A stretch of DNA of 64,000 bases from an uncultured Rhizobiaceae group bacterium. GTDB lineage: Bacteria; Pseudomonadota; Alphaproteobacteria; Rhizobiales; Rhizobiaceae. The notes below the pieces were generated by a model. The model was not told the DNA's origin. It ran no database searches and saw only the letters and a program-made list of their open reading frames with translations. Positions 52,959-62,631 of the stretch are shown in pieces. The stretch is taken from contig CALHBJ010000001.1 of the NCBI GenBank assembly GCA_937930845.1, forward strand, positions 558,001 through 622,000, in the 5' to 3' direction. A program made the translations under genes and the position numbers. Numbering within the stretch: position 1 is the stretch's first letter; every line of letters starts with the position of its first letter.

Positions 52959-54104
52959 CTAGAAGCAGTTTTCCAAAAGCTTGCGCGTGTTGTCGGGCGT
53001 CATCTCAACCGGATTGCCCCCGGTACTGGGATCTGCCAGGGCACCAGCCACCAGACGATCCATATCCGGGTTCAACACCCCCAGTGCTGTTAGGTTCTTT
53101 GGTATGGATAGCGATGAATTTAAGTCGGCCACATATTGGGTGAACCCTTCAAACCCATCTGAAATGCCAAGGTAGTTGGCGGCGTTTGATATGACAATCT
53201 CGATCGCCGGTCGGTTGAATTTCAACACTTCCAGCATGACCACAGCATTGGTGGTGCCGTGGTGGGTGTGGTGCATTGCGCCAATGGGGTGGGACAATGC
53301 ATGAATGGCCCCCAGACCTTTTTGGAATGCGGTCGCCCCCATGGCGGCGGCCACCATCATATGAGAACGGGCCTCAAGATTGTTGCCATCGTTGAAAGCG
53401 GTAACCAGGTTCTCCTTGACCAGCCGCATGCCCTCCAATGCAATGCCCTGGGACATGGGGTGATAGTGCGGCGAGCAATAGGCTTCCAGACAATGGGCAA
53501 AGGCGTCCATGCCTGTGCCAGCGGTGATGAAATCTGGCATCGTCATGGTCAGTTCAGGGTCGCAAATGACTTCCCGGGGCAGCACTTTGGGATGGAATAT
53601 GATCTTCTTCTCTTGGGTTTGGGAATTCGTGATGACGCTGGCACGACCCACTTCTGAACCGGTCCCGGCGGTGGTGGGGACTGCCACGATCGGGTCAATG
53701 GCGTCTGGGTCCGCACGGGTCCACCAGTCACCAATATCTTCAAAATCCCACAGCGGGCGCACCTGGCGAGACATGAAGGCGAGCATTTTGCCAAGGTCGA
53801 GACCGGAACCACCGCCAAAGGCAATTATCCCATCATGTCCGCCCTCGCGATAAACCTGAAGACCGGCAGCCACATTGATCTCGTTAGGATTGGGGTCAAC
53901 ATCGCTGAACAGAGCGCGGCCAAGCCCTGCCTCTTCCATAATGTCGAGGGTATTTCGAGTAATGGCCAAATCTGCCAGGCCTTTGTCTGTCACCAGAAGT
54001 GGATTTTTGATGCGGGCAGATTGACAGGCCTCGCCAATTTCGCGGATACGCCCTGCCCCAAACCGCAGTGATGTGGGATAGGACCAGTTGCCGGTTAGTT
54101 GCAT
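52959..54104 (-). CDS. iron-containing alcohol dehydrogenase
   Basis: A 381-residue group III alcohol dehydrogenase. NAD-binding GGHDGIIAFGGGSGLDLGK is near residue 95, followed by PTTAGTGSEVGRASVI. Metal ligands are in DFITAGTGMDAFAHCLEAY (Asp and first His) and HALSHPIGAMHHTHHGTTNA (further His). AAGGTG precedes the ATG. It is divergent from an aldehyde dehydrogenase gene with 189 bases between, so the pair could oxidise an alcohol to the acid. The substrate is unknown. Confidence 0.94.
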   Translation of the reverse strand: MQLTGNWSYPTSLRFGAGRIREIGEACQSARIKNPLLVTDKGLADLAITRNTLDIMEEAGLGRALFSDVDPNPNEINVAAGLQVYREGGHDGIIAFGGGSGLDLGKMLAFMSRQVRPLWDFEDIGDWWTRADPDAIDPIVAVPTTAGTGSEVGRASVITNSQTQEKKIIFHPKVLPREVICDPELTMTMPDFITAGTGMDAFAHCLEAYCSPHYHPMSQGIALEGMRLVKENLVTAFNDGNNLEARSHMMVAAAMGATAFQKGLGAIHALSHPIGAMHHTHHGTTNAVVMLEVLKFNRPAIEIVISNAANYLGISDGFEGFTQYVADLNSSLSIPKNLTALGVLNPDMDRLVAGALADPSTGGNPVEMTPDNTRKLLENCF

Positions 54105-54293
54105 GTTGTTTCACCTTGTCGAGATGCTGAACTTTGGACCATTAGTGGGCCAGGATACTCACCTGACCCTAGCCGTTTGGTGCCGGTGATCAATGCATTG
54201 TTATGATTCCAGCCCAACAGCACCAATTAAGGGTTGCGTGTCGTCGTGACTGCAGGAATATACGCCCAACACCGATCTTAAAGGGCCCGAAAA

Positions 54294-55733
54294 ATGGAAA
54301 ACGCACGCAACTTCTACATTAATGGCAACTGGGTTGCTCCGCTTGAGGGGCGCGATTTTGACGTGATCAACCCTTCTACCGAGGAAGCGGCGGCGACCAT
54401 TTCACTTGGTGGGCAGGCCGATACCGATGCCGCAGTTGCGGCGGCCAAGGCCGCGTTTCCCAAGTGGCGTTTGTCGTCCAAGGCGGAACGGCTGGAATTG
54501 CTGGAGTCCATTCTTGACATCTATACGCGCCGTTCCGATGAAATTGGCGCAGCCATCAGCATGGAAATGGGCGCGCCCATCGACATGTCGAAGACTCAGC
54601 AATCCGGCACGGGTTCCTTTCATCTCAATGCCTTTATTCAGTCGCTCAAAGAATCTGAGTTTGAGACCCCCCTGCGTGCCGGGGCCGAAGATACCCGCAT
54701 CATCCAGGAGCCCATTGGCGTGTGCGCCTTGATCACCCCGTGGAACTGGCCAATGAACCAGATCACGCTGAAAGTGATTCCGGCACTGGCGACCGGTTGC
54801 ACGATGATTTTGAAACCGTCAGAACAATCACCCCTTTCTGCCATTTTGTTTTCCGAGATCATGCACGAAGCCGGTGTCCCGGCCGGTGTGTACAATCTGG
54901 TAAACGGCGATGGTCCAGGCGTGGGGAGCCAGCTCTCTGCGCATAAAGACGTGGACATGGTCAGCTTCACCGGCTCCACCCGTGCCGGGCGCGCAATCAC
55001 GATTGCAGCGGCAGAGACGATCAAGCGCGTCAGCCTTGAATTGGGTGGTAAAGGTGCAAACCTTGTTTTCGCTGATGCAGATGAAAAAGCGATCAAACAG
55101 GGCATCGCCCGTTGTTTCAACAATACCGGCCAATCCTGCAACGCGCCAACACGCATGTTGGTGGAGCGTTCGCGCTATGACGAAGCTGTTGAACAGGCAA
55201 AGGAAGCCGCGGAGGCCACTGCAGTCAATTCCGCCTCAAAAGAGGGCCGCCATATCGGACCTTTGGTATCCCAGATGCAGTATGACAAAGTGCAGGATCT
55301 GATCCAAAAGGGCATCGACGAAGGCGCACGACTGGTGACTGGCGGTGTTGGACGGCCAGACGGGCTAAACCGAGGGTTCTACGTGCGCCCAACCGTTTTT
55401 GCGGACTGCAACAACGACATGAACATCATGCGCGAAGAAATCTTTGGTCCGGTTCTGTCAATGATGCCATTTGATTCCGAAGAGGAAGCCATCGCCATTG
55501 CCAATGATACGGATTATGGCCTGACCAATTATATTCAAACCACCGACCCGGAACGGGCGCGCCGCGTCTCGCGTTTGTTGCGTTCGGGCATGGTCGATAT
55601 CAACGGCAAAGGCCGCGGTGCGGGTGCGCCTTTTGGGGGCATGAAACAGTCCGGCAATGGCCGGGAAGGTGGAAAATGGGGTATAGAAGAATTCCTCGAA
55701 GTCCGTGCAATCGGCGGCTGGCCCGTGGAATGA
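54294..55733 (+). CDS. NAD(P)-dependent aldehyde dehydrogenase
   Basis: A 479-residue aldehyde dehydrogenase. The catalytic glutamate is in LELGGKGANLVF and the catalytic cysteine in NNTGQSCNAPTRM; LITPWNWPMNQITLKVIPAL and SFTGSTRAGRAI are the cofactor segments; GAPFGGMKQSGNGREGG is near the C-terminus. AAGGG lies before the ATG. Divergent to the iron alcohol dehydrogenase and next to a molybdenum hydroxylase. I see nothing specific to BoxD, so it should not be taken as the missing box-pathway dehydrogenase without a test. Confidence 0.94.
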   Translation: MENARNFYINGNWVAPLEGRDFDVINPSTEEAAATISLGGQADTDAAVAAAKAAFPKWRLSSKAERLELLESILDIYTRRSDEIGAAISMEMGAPIDMSKTQQSGTGSFHLNAFIQSLKESEFETPLRAGAEDTRIIQEPIGVCALITPWNWPMNQITLKVIPALATGCTMILKPSEQSPLSAILFSEIMHEAGVPAGVYNLVNGDGPGVGSQLSAHKDVDMVSFTGSTRAGRAITIAAAETIKRVSLELGGKGANLVFADADEKAIKQGIARCFNNTGQSCNAPTRMLVERSRYDEAVEQAKEAAEATAVNSASKEGRHIGPLVSQMQYDKVQDLIQKGIDEGARLVTGGVGRPDGLNRGFYVRPTVFADCNNDMNIMREEIFGPVLSMMPFDSEEEAIAIANDTDYGLTNYIQTTDPERARRVSRLLRSGMVDINGKGRGAGAPFGGMKQSGNGREGGKWGIEEFLEVRAIGGWPVE

Positions 55734-55771
55734 GCCGCCCCGGCACTCGATCTTCCTGAACCCGGAATTGA

Positions 55772-55801
55772 GAGGGTTGAGCGCATCGTCGTTCAGCCCT
55801 C
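55772..55801. terminator. possible terminator, aldehyde dehydrogenase / putA
   Basis: GAGGGTTGAGCG (55772-55783) pairs along all 12 positions (two G-T) with CGTTCAGCCCTC (55790-55801), loop of six. On the plus strand a T-run (55815-55820) follows after 13 bases, which is far for an intrinsic terminator. It separates two convergent genes. Confidence 0.5.
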
Positions 55802-55831
55802 ACCCCCTGCGCTATTTTTTAAAATACGTAC

Positions 55832-58800
55832 CTATTGGGCCTCCAGCAAAGCCGCATTGCCGCCGGCGGCCGTTGTGTCGATGCACAGGTGACGCTCAAA
55901 GATCAAGCTGTGCGCCAAATCCTCGTGCATCAATAGCGGTATAATCGGTCCGGGCCGGTCCGCCAGTTGCTCGCGCAAAATCTGCGCGTTTTCACCCCAA
56001 TAAATCACGGCATCGAGTTCTTCGAGTTCGCCCAAAAATTCGCGGCGGAACACGCCGTGAATATGCCCTGCCAAATCATTATTGACCCCAGGCGCGATTG
56101 CGACAGCCTCGCAACCGATATCTGTGGCAATCTGCCACTGCGCTTGTGCATCCAATGCGGTGGGCCCCAGGCACAATACCCGCCGCCGGGGGTGCGTTGT
56201 GTAGCGGTTGGATTCGCCGGTGGGACCGGGCAGCGTAACTTCCCGCTGCACTGGAATTTTCGCCAATGCCGCTTTTTGAAACTCCGCATTCAAGTCATCA
56301 AGCGAAACCAGAGGCGGCGCTGTCGCCGGTTCATCTGCCTTGATGCTTTGGGCGATTGGCGTTTGATAAAACCTGTCCAGATATCGTGGGCCACCGGCTT
56401 TGGGGCCCGTGCCGCTTAGCCCTTCGCCACCAAAGGGTTGCGAGCCAACAACCGCGCCGATCTGGTTGCGGTTGATATAGATATTGCCAACTTCAATGCG
56501 CTCAACGATGTGCTGTACCCGGTCGTCTATGCGGCTGTGCAATCCAAATGTCAGACCAAAACCCTTGGCGTTGATCGCGTCGATGACCGTGTCCAACTCG
56601 TGACTGCCATAGGTTGCGATGTGGAGCACCGGTCCAAAAATTTCTTCGGCAAGGTCTTCAATCCCGCTCACCGATATGACAGCGGGTGCCACAAAGTTAG
56701 GGCCTTTGGGGGCATTGATCTGTTTCAACAGGCGGCCATCGGCATTTGCGCGATCGATATGATCCTGAATTTTACGTGCTGCAATTTCTGTGATGATCGG
56801 CCCCACATCTGTTGCGAAATCGCGCGGGTTGCCCACTTGCAATTCATCCATCGCACCAAACAGCATTTTCATGAAATTGTCGGCAATGTCTTCCTGGACG
56901 TATAGCACACGCAATGCGCTGCACCTTTGGCCTGCGGATTGAAATGCTGAGGCCAATACATCGCGCACAGCCTGTTCCGGCAATGCGGTGCTGTCCACGA
57001 TCATCGCATTTAGTCCGCCGGTTTCGGCGATCAGCGGTGCGTGGGGCACCAGGTTTGCCGCCATTGAACGGTTGATCGACTGGGCGGTTGCGGTTGAACC
57101 GGTGAAACACACGCCATTGACGCGGCGGTGGGAAGTCAGCACCGGCCCGATTTCCGCGCCCGCGCCGGGCACCAGCTTCAATACATTTTTGGGGACACCG
57201 GCCTTGTGAAGCAGGCTGACAGAAAAATGTGCAAGCAAGGTCGTTGTTTCTGCCGGTTTGGCCAGCACGCCATTGCCCGATGCCAATGCAGCTGCCATCT
57301 GACCGGAGAATATGGCCAGCGGAAAGTTCCACGGTGCGATTGACGCAAAGATGCCCGCTGGCTTTGTATCCCGCGATTGGGCATCGTTGGCATAATAACG
57401 CAAGAAATCCACAGCCTCGCGCAGTTCACTGATGCAGTCGATCAGCGTCTTACCCGCTTCGCGGATGAGCAGGGAAAATATCTCATGGCAATTGTCCTCA
57501 TAGAGGTCGGCTGCCTTGCGCAGAATGTCTGCCCGTTCACCGGCACTTACATCCGACCAATCCCTTACCTCATCACAGGCAATGGCTGCGTCTTTGGCAT
57601 TGGCGAATGCCACCTGACCAACCTTATTGCCCGTGGCCGGATTGCGCACATTGACCGGTTCGGTCGAACCGTGGCGTGCGTTCCATGTTTTTTTGTCGAA
57701 ACGGGCAATGCCATTTTCCAGATCAGCAAGAATGGCCGGATCGGAGATATCCCAACCGCGGGAATTTTGACGTTCCGGCGCAAACAGGTTTGCGGGCGGA
57801 GCAATGGCTGGATTGTGCGGGGCGTCAACGTATTTCTCCACGGCAGCAAACGGATCTGCGGCCACTTCTGCCGGTGGCACGTCCTCGTCAACAATCTGAT
57901 TGACGAAGGATGAGTTGGCCCCATTTTCCAGCAGACGCCGCACCAGATAAGCCAGCAAATCCTTGTGGGCACCAACCGGGGCATAAATTCTGCAACGGGT
58001 ATTCTGGCGCTGCAAAACCGTATCGTGCAGGGCCTCCCCCATGCCTTGCAACCTTTGAAACTCATATGCGGATTTATCCTGTGCCATTTCCAGAATCGCC
58101 GCGACCGTGTGTGCGTTATGGGTGGCAAATTGCGGATAGATCCGGTCAGTCATGCCCAATAGTTTTTTCGCGCAACAGATATAGCTGACATCAGTTGACG
58201 CCTTGCGGGTGAAGACCGGGAATTCTTCATGGCCCTGCACTTGCGACAGTTTGATTTCAGTGTCCCAATAGGCCCCCTTCACGAGCCTGACCATGATGCG
58301 ACGGTCCAGCCGCGTGGCAAGTTCATAGAGCCAATCAATGACGGCCGGGGCACGCAGGCCATAGGCCTGAACCACAATGCCAAATCCGTCCCAGTTTTTA
58401 AACACGGGGTCCGACAAAATCGCCTCGATGACATCGAGCGAAAGATCCAGCCGGGCGGCTTCCTCGGCATCGATATTGAGACCAATGCCGGCGGATTTTG
58501 CCAGCATCGCCAAAGAACGGGCGCGGGGCACCAGTTCTTCCATCACGCGCTCTTTTTTAACCGTTTCATAGCGCGGGTGAAGTGCGGAAAGCTTGATGGA
58601 AATGCCGGGGTTTTCGCGAATATCGTCGCTCTCGACACCCTTGGCCAGTTCGCTGATCGCATCGCTATAGGCCAGATGATAACGCCTTGCATCGCGGTCG
58701 GTACGGGCGGCTTCACCGAGCATGTCATAGGAATAAGTAAACCCTTCTGCCTGTTTCTCCTTCGCACGGTACATGGCCTTTTCAATGGTTTCCCCAAGGA

Positions 58801-59296
58801 CAAACTGGCGTCCCATCTCTTTCATCACACGGGTGACGGCCTGGCGGATGACCGGTTCGCCCAGCCGTTTGATGGCAGACCGCAATATGCCGGCCATGGA
58901 ACCACTTTCGTCCTCTTCCAAAACTTTGCCAGTGACAAAAAGCGCCCAGGTGGATGCGTTGACCAAGGATGAATGAGACTGGCCCAGGTGTTGCCCCCAG
59001 GAACTGGGTGCAATCTTGTCTTCGATGAGCGCGTCCATGGTCGCCCCATCCGGCACGCGCAGGAGCGCCTCCGCCAGACACATCAGCGCTACACCCTCAT
59101 CGCTGGAAAGCCCGTACTCACCCAAAAACAGTTCCATCATGCCAGGGTTACTGTCTTCGCGAATGCGCTCCACCAGTTCCACCGCGCGGGTTTCCATCTG
59201 ATGCCGCAGGGGGGCGGTAATGGCCGCCGACTTCAATAGTTGACGAAGCGCTGTGGATTCACAAATCGGCTCGGCTGTGATCGGCGGTTGCGGCAT
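55832..59296 (-). CDS. putA: bifunctional proline dehydrogenase / glutamate semialdehyde dehydrogenase
   Basis: An 1154-residue PutA that oxidises proline to glutamate. The first half is the FAD-dependent proline dehydrogenase barrel (NPGISIKLSALHPRYE, GLNIDAEEAARLDLSL, RLVKGAYWDTEIK); the second is the NAD-dependent aldehyde dehydrogenase with SIAPWNFPLAIFSGQMAAAL, AETGGLNAMIVD and the cysteine in SAGQRCSALRVLYV. About 120 extra C-terminal residues follow, as in other large PutA proteins. There is no N-terminal ribbon-helix-helix domain, so it cannot self-repress; control probably falls to the divergent Lrp-type gene. AGGAG precedes the ATG. Confidence 0.96.
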   Translation of the reverse strand: MPQPPITAEPICESTALRQLLKSAAITAPLRHQMETRAVELVERIREDSNPGMMELFLGEYGLSSDEGVALMCLAEALLRVPDGATMDALIEDKIAPSSWGQHLGQSHSSLVNASTWALFVTGKVLEEDESGSMAGILRSAIKRLGEPVIRQAVTRVMKEMGRQFVLGETIEKAMYRAKEKQAEGFTYSYDMLGEAARTDRDARRYHLAYSDAISELAKGVESDDIRENPGISIKLSALHPRYETVKKERVMEELVPRARSLAMLAKSAGIGLNIDAEEAARLDLSLDVIEAILSDPVFKNWDGFGIVVQAYGLRAPAVIDWLYELATRLDRRIMVRLVKGAYWDTEIKLSQVQGHEEFPVFTRKASTDVSYICCAKKLLGMTDRIYPQFATHNAHTVAAILEMAQDKSAYEFQRLQGMGEALHDTVLQRQNTRCRIYAPVGAHKDLLAYLVRRLLENGANSSFVNQIVDEDVPPAEVAADPFAAVEKYVDAPHNPAIAPPANLFAPERQNSRGWDISDPAILADLENGIARFDKKTWNARHGSTEPVNVRNPATGNKVGQVAFANAKDAAIACDEVRDWSDVSAGERADILRKAADLYEDNCHEIFSLLIREAGKTLIDCISELREAVDFLRYYANDAQSRDTKPAGIFASIAPWNFPLAIFSGQMAAALASGNGVLAKPAETTTLLAHFSVSLLHKAGVPKNVLKLVPGAGAEIGPVLTSHRRVNGVCFTGSTATAQSINRSMAANLVPHAPLIAETGGLNAMIVDSTALPEQAVRDVLASAFQSAGQRCSALRVLYVQEDIADNFMKMLFGAMDELQVGNPRDFATDVGPIITEIAARKIQDHIDRANADGRLLKQINAPKGPNFVAPAVISVSGIEDLAEEIFGPVLHIATYGSHELDTVIDAINAKGFGLTFGLHSRIDDRVQHIVERIEVGNIYINRNQIGAVVGSQPFGGEGLSGTGPKAGGPRYLDRFYQTPIAQSIKADEPATAPPLVSLDDLNAEFQKAALAKIPVQREVTLPGPTGESNRYTTHPRRRVLCLGPTALDAQAQWQIATDIGCEAVAIAPGVNNDLAGHIHGVFRREFLGELEELDAVIYWGENAQILREQLADRPGPIIPLLMHEDLAHSLIFERHLCIDTTAAGGNAALLEAQ

Positions 59297-59344
59297 GGTG
59301 GGGTTACTCCTGGCGTTTGCCCCAGTCTATCAATTGTATTAAGA

Positions 59345-59370
59345 TATAATCTCCGAAATTCTGGAATTTC
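59345..59370. promoter_or_regulatory. putA / Lrp-type regulator control site
   Basis: The palindrome GAAATTC-TG-GAATTTC (59355-59370) is perfect over seven bases per arm. It starts four bases after TATAAT (59345-59350), a good -10 element for the plus-strand regulator gene. A dimeric regulator bound here would overlap that promoter and could act on putA, whose start is 59 bases away. Confidence 0.62.
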
Positions 59371-59408
59371 AAAGCTAATTTCACCAAATATTGAATATGG
59401 AATGGACA

Positions 59409-59888
59409 ATGCGCCTGGATAACGTTTCTATCGATGGGCTTGACGATTTTGACCGAAAGATTCTGCACGTCATCAGCACCAATGCGCGCATAACGGTGAC
59501 CGACCTGGCCCAGAAAATCGGCCTGTCGAAAACGCCCTGCCATGCGCGGCTAAAACGCCTGGAAAATGAAGGCTATATTCTGGGCTACCGCGCCCTGATT
59601 GACCCGGTGCGGCTGGGCCTCGACCACATTGCCTTTGTGGAAGTGAAACTCAGCGACACAAGGGCAAAGGCGCTTAGCGAATTCAATACGGCGGTAATCG
59701 GGCTGGCGGAAGTGGAGCAATGCCACATGATAGCCGGTGGTTTTGACTATCTGCTGAAAGTGCGCACGCCCAATATCGCAGATTATCGCCGCCTGTTGGG
59801 GGAAACTCTGTCTGCCCTGCCCCATGTGTCGCAAACATCGACCTATGTTTCCATGGAAGCGGTCAAAGAAACCACTGTGCTGGAATAG
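59409..59888 (+). CDS. Lrp/AsnC family regulator, probable PutR
   Basis: A 159-residue regulator. The N-terminal helix-turn-helix is DDFDRKILHVISTNARIT and TDLAQKIGLSKTPCHARLKRLE (about 10-48), followed by the RAM effector domain with EVEQCHMIAGGFDYLLKVRT. In Rhizobiales and other alphaproteobacteria an Lrp-type PutR next to putA activates it in response to proline. It is divergent from putA with a strong palindrome between. Starts at 59391 (TTG), 59397 and 59409 are all in frame; GGA before 59409 favours that one. Confidence 0.9.
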   Translation: MRLDNVSIDGLDDFDRKILHVISTNARITVTDLAQKIGLSKTPCHARLKRLENEGYILGYRALIDPVRLGLDHIAFVEVKLSDTRAKALSEFNTAVIGLAEVEQCHMIAGGFDYLLKVRTPNIADYRRLLGETLSALPHVSQTSTYVSMEAVKETTVLE

Positions 59889-60005
59889 ACGCCCCGGTGC
59901 TGCCTGATAATCTGAACCGGGGACTATTTCTCCTGTTTCAAAATGGGCGATGGCTCTTGGGACAAAAACCAGCATGATGGGAATTGAAATTCAGGGAGGG
60001 TGTAG

Positions 60006-60866
60006 ATGGAGATTCTGATAAAAATCGTGCTGCCACTGGGTCTGGCGTTTATCATGTTTTCGTTGGGGCTTGGTCTGACAGTAACTGATTTCACCCGTGT
60101 GGTGCAGCGGCCCTTTGCTTTCATCACGGGGGCAGTGCACCAGATCATTTTGCTGCCGGTTGTTGTGTTTCTCACTATCAATGCGTTTGGCATTTCCGGC
60201 GAGCTGGCCGTGGGATTCATGATCCTTGCGGTTTGTCCCGGCGGCGTTACCAGCAATGTCATTTCACGGCTGGCAAATGCGGATGTGGCCCTGTCCGTTT
60301 CCCTGACAGCAATCATCAGCCTCGTGAGTGCCGTCACGGTGCCCATTCTCATTGGCCTGTCATTTCAATATTTCATGGGCAGTTCGGCTGTATCGGTCAA
60401 TGTCCTGGGTATCGCGTTTGCCATGTTTGCACTCACGGTCATTCCCATTGGTTTTGGATTGATGATACGCGCCGCAAACCCACAACTGACCCAGCGCATG
60501 GAGCCGATGATCTCCCACGTGGCGACCGTGCTTTTTGCCATCATTGTCATCGCTGCCGTTGCTGCAAACTGGTCCTTGTTCATGGAAAATCTGGCGAGCA
60601 TTGGCCTCGCCCTCGTTGCGATCAATATCGTGCTGCTGGCCATAGGATTTGGCATTCCAAGGCTGTTGGGCATGTCACTGAAGGAAGCCAAAACCCTTTC
60701 AATCGAGACTGGAATTCAAAATTCAACGCTGGGAATTGCAATCGCGTCCCTATTGGTGGCCGGCGCTCCCGGCTTCAGCGTCTATTCCCTGCCGGTCGCA
60801 GTCTACGGCATCTTGATGTATGTGGTCACATTGCCCGTTGTAGCCTGGTATAGAAAGCTGCACTGA
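60006..60866 (+). CDS. bile acid:sodium symporter family transporter
   Basis: A 286-residue membrane protein with about nine or ten helices. GLAFIMFSLGLGLTVTDFTRV near the start, FMILAVCPGGVTSNVISRLA in the middle, and IETGIQNSTLGIAIA near the end are the BASS-family landmarks, the last two with the polar residues of the sodium/substrate crossing helices. Bacterial members carry organic anions other than bile acids, so the substrate is open. GGGAGGG precedes the ATG. An FAD dehydrogenase gene follows after 46 bases, probably in the same operon. Confidence 0.92.
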   Translation: MEILIKIVLPLGLAFIMFSLGLGLTVTDFTRVVQRPFAFITGAVHQIILLPVVVFLTINAFGISGELAVGFMILAVCPGGVTSNVISRLANADVALSVSLTAIISLVSAVTVPILIGLSFQYFMGSSAVSVNVLGIAFAMFALTVIPIGFGLMIRAANPQLTQRMEPMISHVATVLFAIIVIAAVAANWSLFMENLASIGLALVAINIVLLAIGFGIPRLLGMSLKEAKTLSIETGIQNSTLGIAIASLLVAGAPGFSVYSLPVAVYGILMYVVTLPVVAWYRKLH

Positions 60867-60912
60867 CGGGAACCGGACCGGCGGTTGCTGCAAATAATGG
60901 AGCATGTATCAG

Positions 60913-62568
60913 ATGCCAGAATGTGACGTGATCATTGTGGGCTGCGGACTTGCCGGACTGGTTGCCGCTGCCGAACTTGCCGATCGCGGGAAAAAAGTGA
61001 CCATCCTTGACCAGGAGCCGGAACATTTTCTGGGCGGACAGGCTTTTTGGTCGCTGGGCGGGTTGATGCTGGTGGACAGTCCTGAGCAACGCCGCATGGG
61101 CATTCGCGACAGCCGCGAACTGGCACTTAGCGACTGGATGGGCAGTGCACAGTTTGACCGGGAAGAAGACCATTGGCCGCGCCAGTGGGCGCAAGCCTAT
61201 GTCGACTTTGCCGCCGGTGACATGCGCCCGTGGCTCCACGCCATGGGAATGCGCTGGTTTCCGGTCGTTGGCTGGGCCGAACGCGGCGGCTCGTTTGCCT
61301 CGGGTCATGGCAATTCTGTCCCGCGGTTTCATCTCACCTGGGGCGTTGGTCCTGGCACAGTGGAACCCTTTGAACGGCGCGTGCGTGAGCATGAAAAGGC
61401 GGGGAACATTACACTGAAATTTCGCCACCGGTGCTCCCATATCATCATGGAGAACGGCGCTGCCATAGGGGTGAGCGGTGAGGTTCTTGGGCCCGACGAG
61501 GCCGATCGTGGCAAGCCGACCAATCGTGATATCGTCGATGATTTTGAACTGTTCGCCCCCAGCATTGTGGTTACATCCGGTGGCATTGGTGGTAATTTTG
61601 ACCTGGTGCGCCAATCATGGCCCACAGATCGCCTGGGACCGCCACCAAAGGAAATGGTAGCGGGCGTGCCGGCCCATGTGGATGGGCGCATGGTGGCGAT
61701 CTCCCAACAGGCTGGGGGCCATGTGATCAATGCAGACCGTATGTGGCACTATGTGGAAGGCGTTAAAAACTGGGATCCCATCTGGCCCGCCCACGGCATC
61801 CGAATTTTGCCCGGCCCCTCTTCCATGTGGTTCGATGCTCAGGGCAATCGGCTCAAACCGCCCTGTCTGCCCGGCTTCGACAGTCTGTCCACCCTGCTTG
61901 AAATTCTGAAAACCGGATATGATTATTCGTGGTTCATCACGACGCAAAAAATCGTGAAAAAAGAATTTGCCCTTTCCGGTTCTGAACAGAACCCGGATTT
62001 TGCTGCCAAAAGCTGGAAAGAAGTAATCCGTCAGCGGGTTCTCAACAAAAAGGCAACGCCCGCAGTCGAAGCCTTTAAGGAAAAAGGCGAAGACTTTGTG
62101 GTGGCCGACAATCTGGAAGACCTGATCCGGGGCATGAACCGGATTGGTGGCAATGATCTGCTGAACTACGAGCGGATTCACGCGGAAATTGCGGCGCGGG
62201 ATTCGCAGATCGACAATCCGTTTTCAAAGGATGCCCAGGTGATGGCGATCCATGCGGCACGTAATTATCGCGGCGACAGAATTATGCGCACCGCAAAGCC
62301 GCACCGTATTCTTGACCCTGCCAACGGGCCGTTGATCGCAGTGCGACTGAACATCCTCACCCGCAAAACGCTGGGGGGATTGCAAACCAACCTCAATGGT
62401 CAACTGGTCGGGGAAGATGGGCGCACGATCCCAGGCTTGTTTGCCGCCGGTGAGGTCGCCGGGTTTGGTGGCGGCGGCTATCACGGATATAATGCTTTGG
62501 AAGGCACTTTCCTGGGTGGCTGTATTTTTTCAGGCCGCAATGTGGGGCGCGCCGACACCATCGCGTAG
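60913..62568 (+). CDS. FAD-binding dehydrogenase (KstD/fumarate-reductase-like)
   Basis: A 551-residue flavoprotein. FAD-binding DVIIVGCGLAGLVAAAELAD is at the N-terminus, followed by FLGGQAFWSLGGLM. The C-terminal AGEVAGFGGGGYHGYNALEG and LGGCIFSGRNVG close the FAD site. The group includes 3-ketosteroid 1-dehydrogenases and fumarate-reductase flavoproteins; the substrate here is not determined. The ATG at 60913 is better spaced from GGAG than the ATG at 60904. It follows the organic-anion symporter, which may import its substrate or a precursor. Confidence 0.88.
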   Translation: MPECDVIIVGCGLAGLVAAAELADRGKKVTILDQEPEHFLGGQAFWSLGGLMLVDSPEQRRMGIRDSRELALSDWMGSAQFDREEDHWPRQWAQAYVDFAAGDMRPWLHAMGMRWFPVVGWAERGGSFASGHGNSVPRFHLTWGVGPGTVEPFERRVREHEKAGNITLKFRHRCSHIIMENGAAIGVSGEVLGPDEADRGKPTNRDIVDDFELFAPSIVVTSGGIGGNFDLVRQSWPTDRLGPPPKEMVAGVPAHVDGRMVAISQQAGGHVINADRMWHYVEGVKNWDPIWPAHGIRILPGPSSMWFDAQGNRLKPPCLPGFDSLSTLLEILKTGYDYSWFITTQKIVKKEFALSGSEQNPDFAAKSWKEVIRQRVLNKKATPAVEAFKEKGEDFVVADNLEDLIRGMNRIGGNDLLNYERIHAEIAARDSQIDNPFSKDAQVMAIHAARNYRGDRIMRTAKPHRILDPANGPLIAVRLNILTRKTLGGLQTNLNGQLVGEDGRTIPGLFAAGEVAGFGGGGYHGYNALEGTFLGGCIFSGRNVGRADTIA

Positions 62569-62631
62569 CTTGAAGGGCGTCATGAAGACAGCCTTCAGTT
62601 TGGTGCACCAAACAAATGACTTTTCTGCGCG

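Noticed and set aside
54294-55733. Aldehyde dehydrogenase as the missing BoxD
   Set aside because: It is 26 kb from boxC, paired with an iron alcohol dehydrogenase, and shows no BoxD-specific feature I can name.
55772-55801. Strong intrinsic terminator for the aldehyde dehydrogenase gene
   Set aside because: The stem is good but the T-run is 13 bases away, so only a possible terminator is reported.
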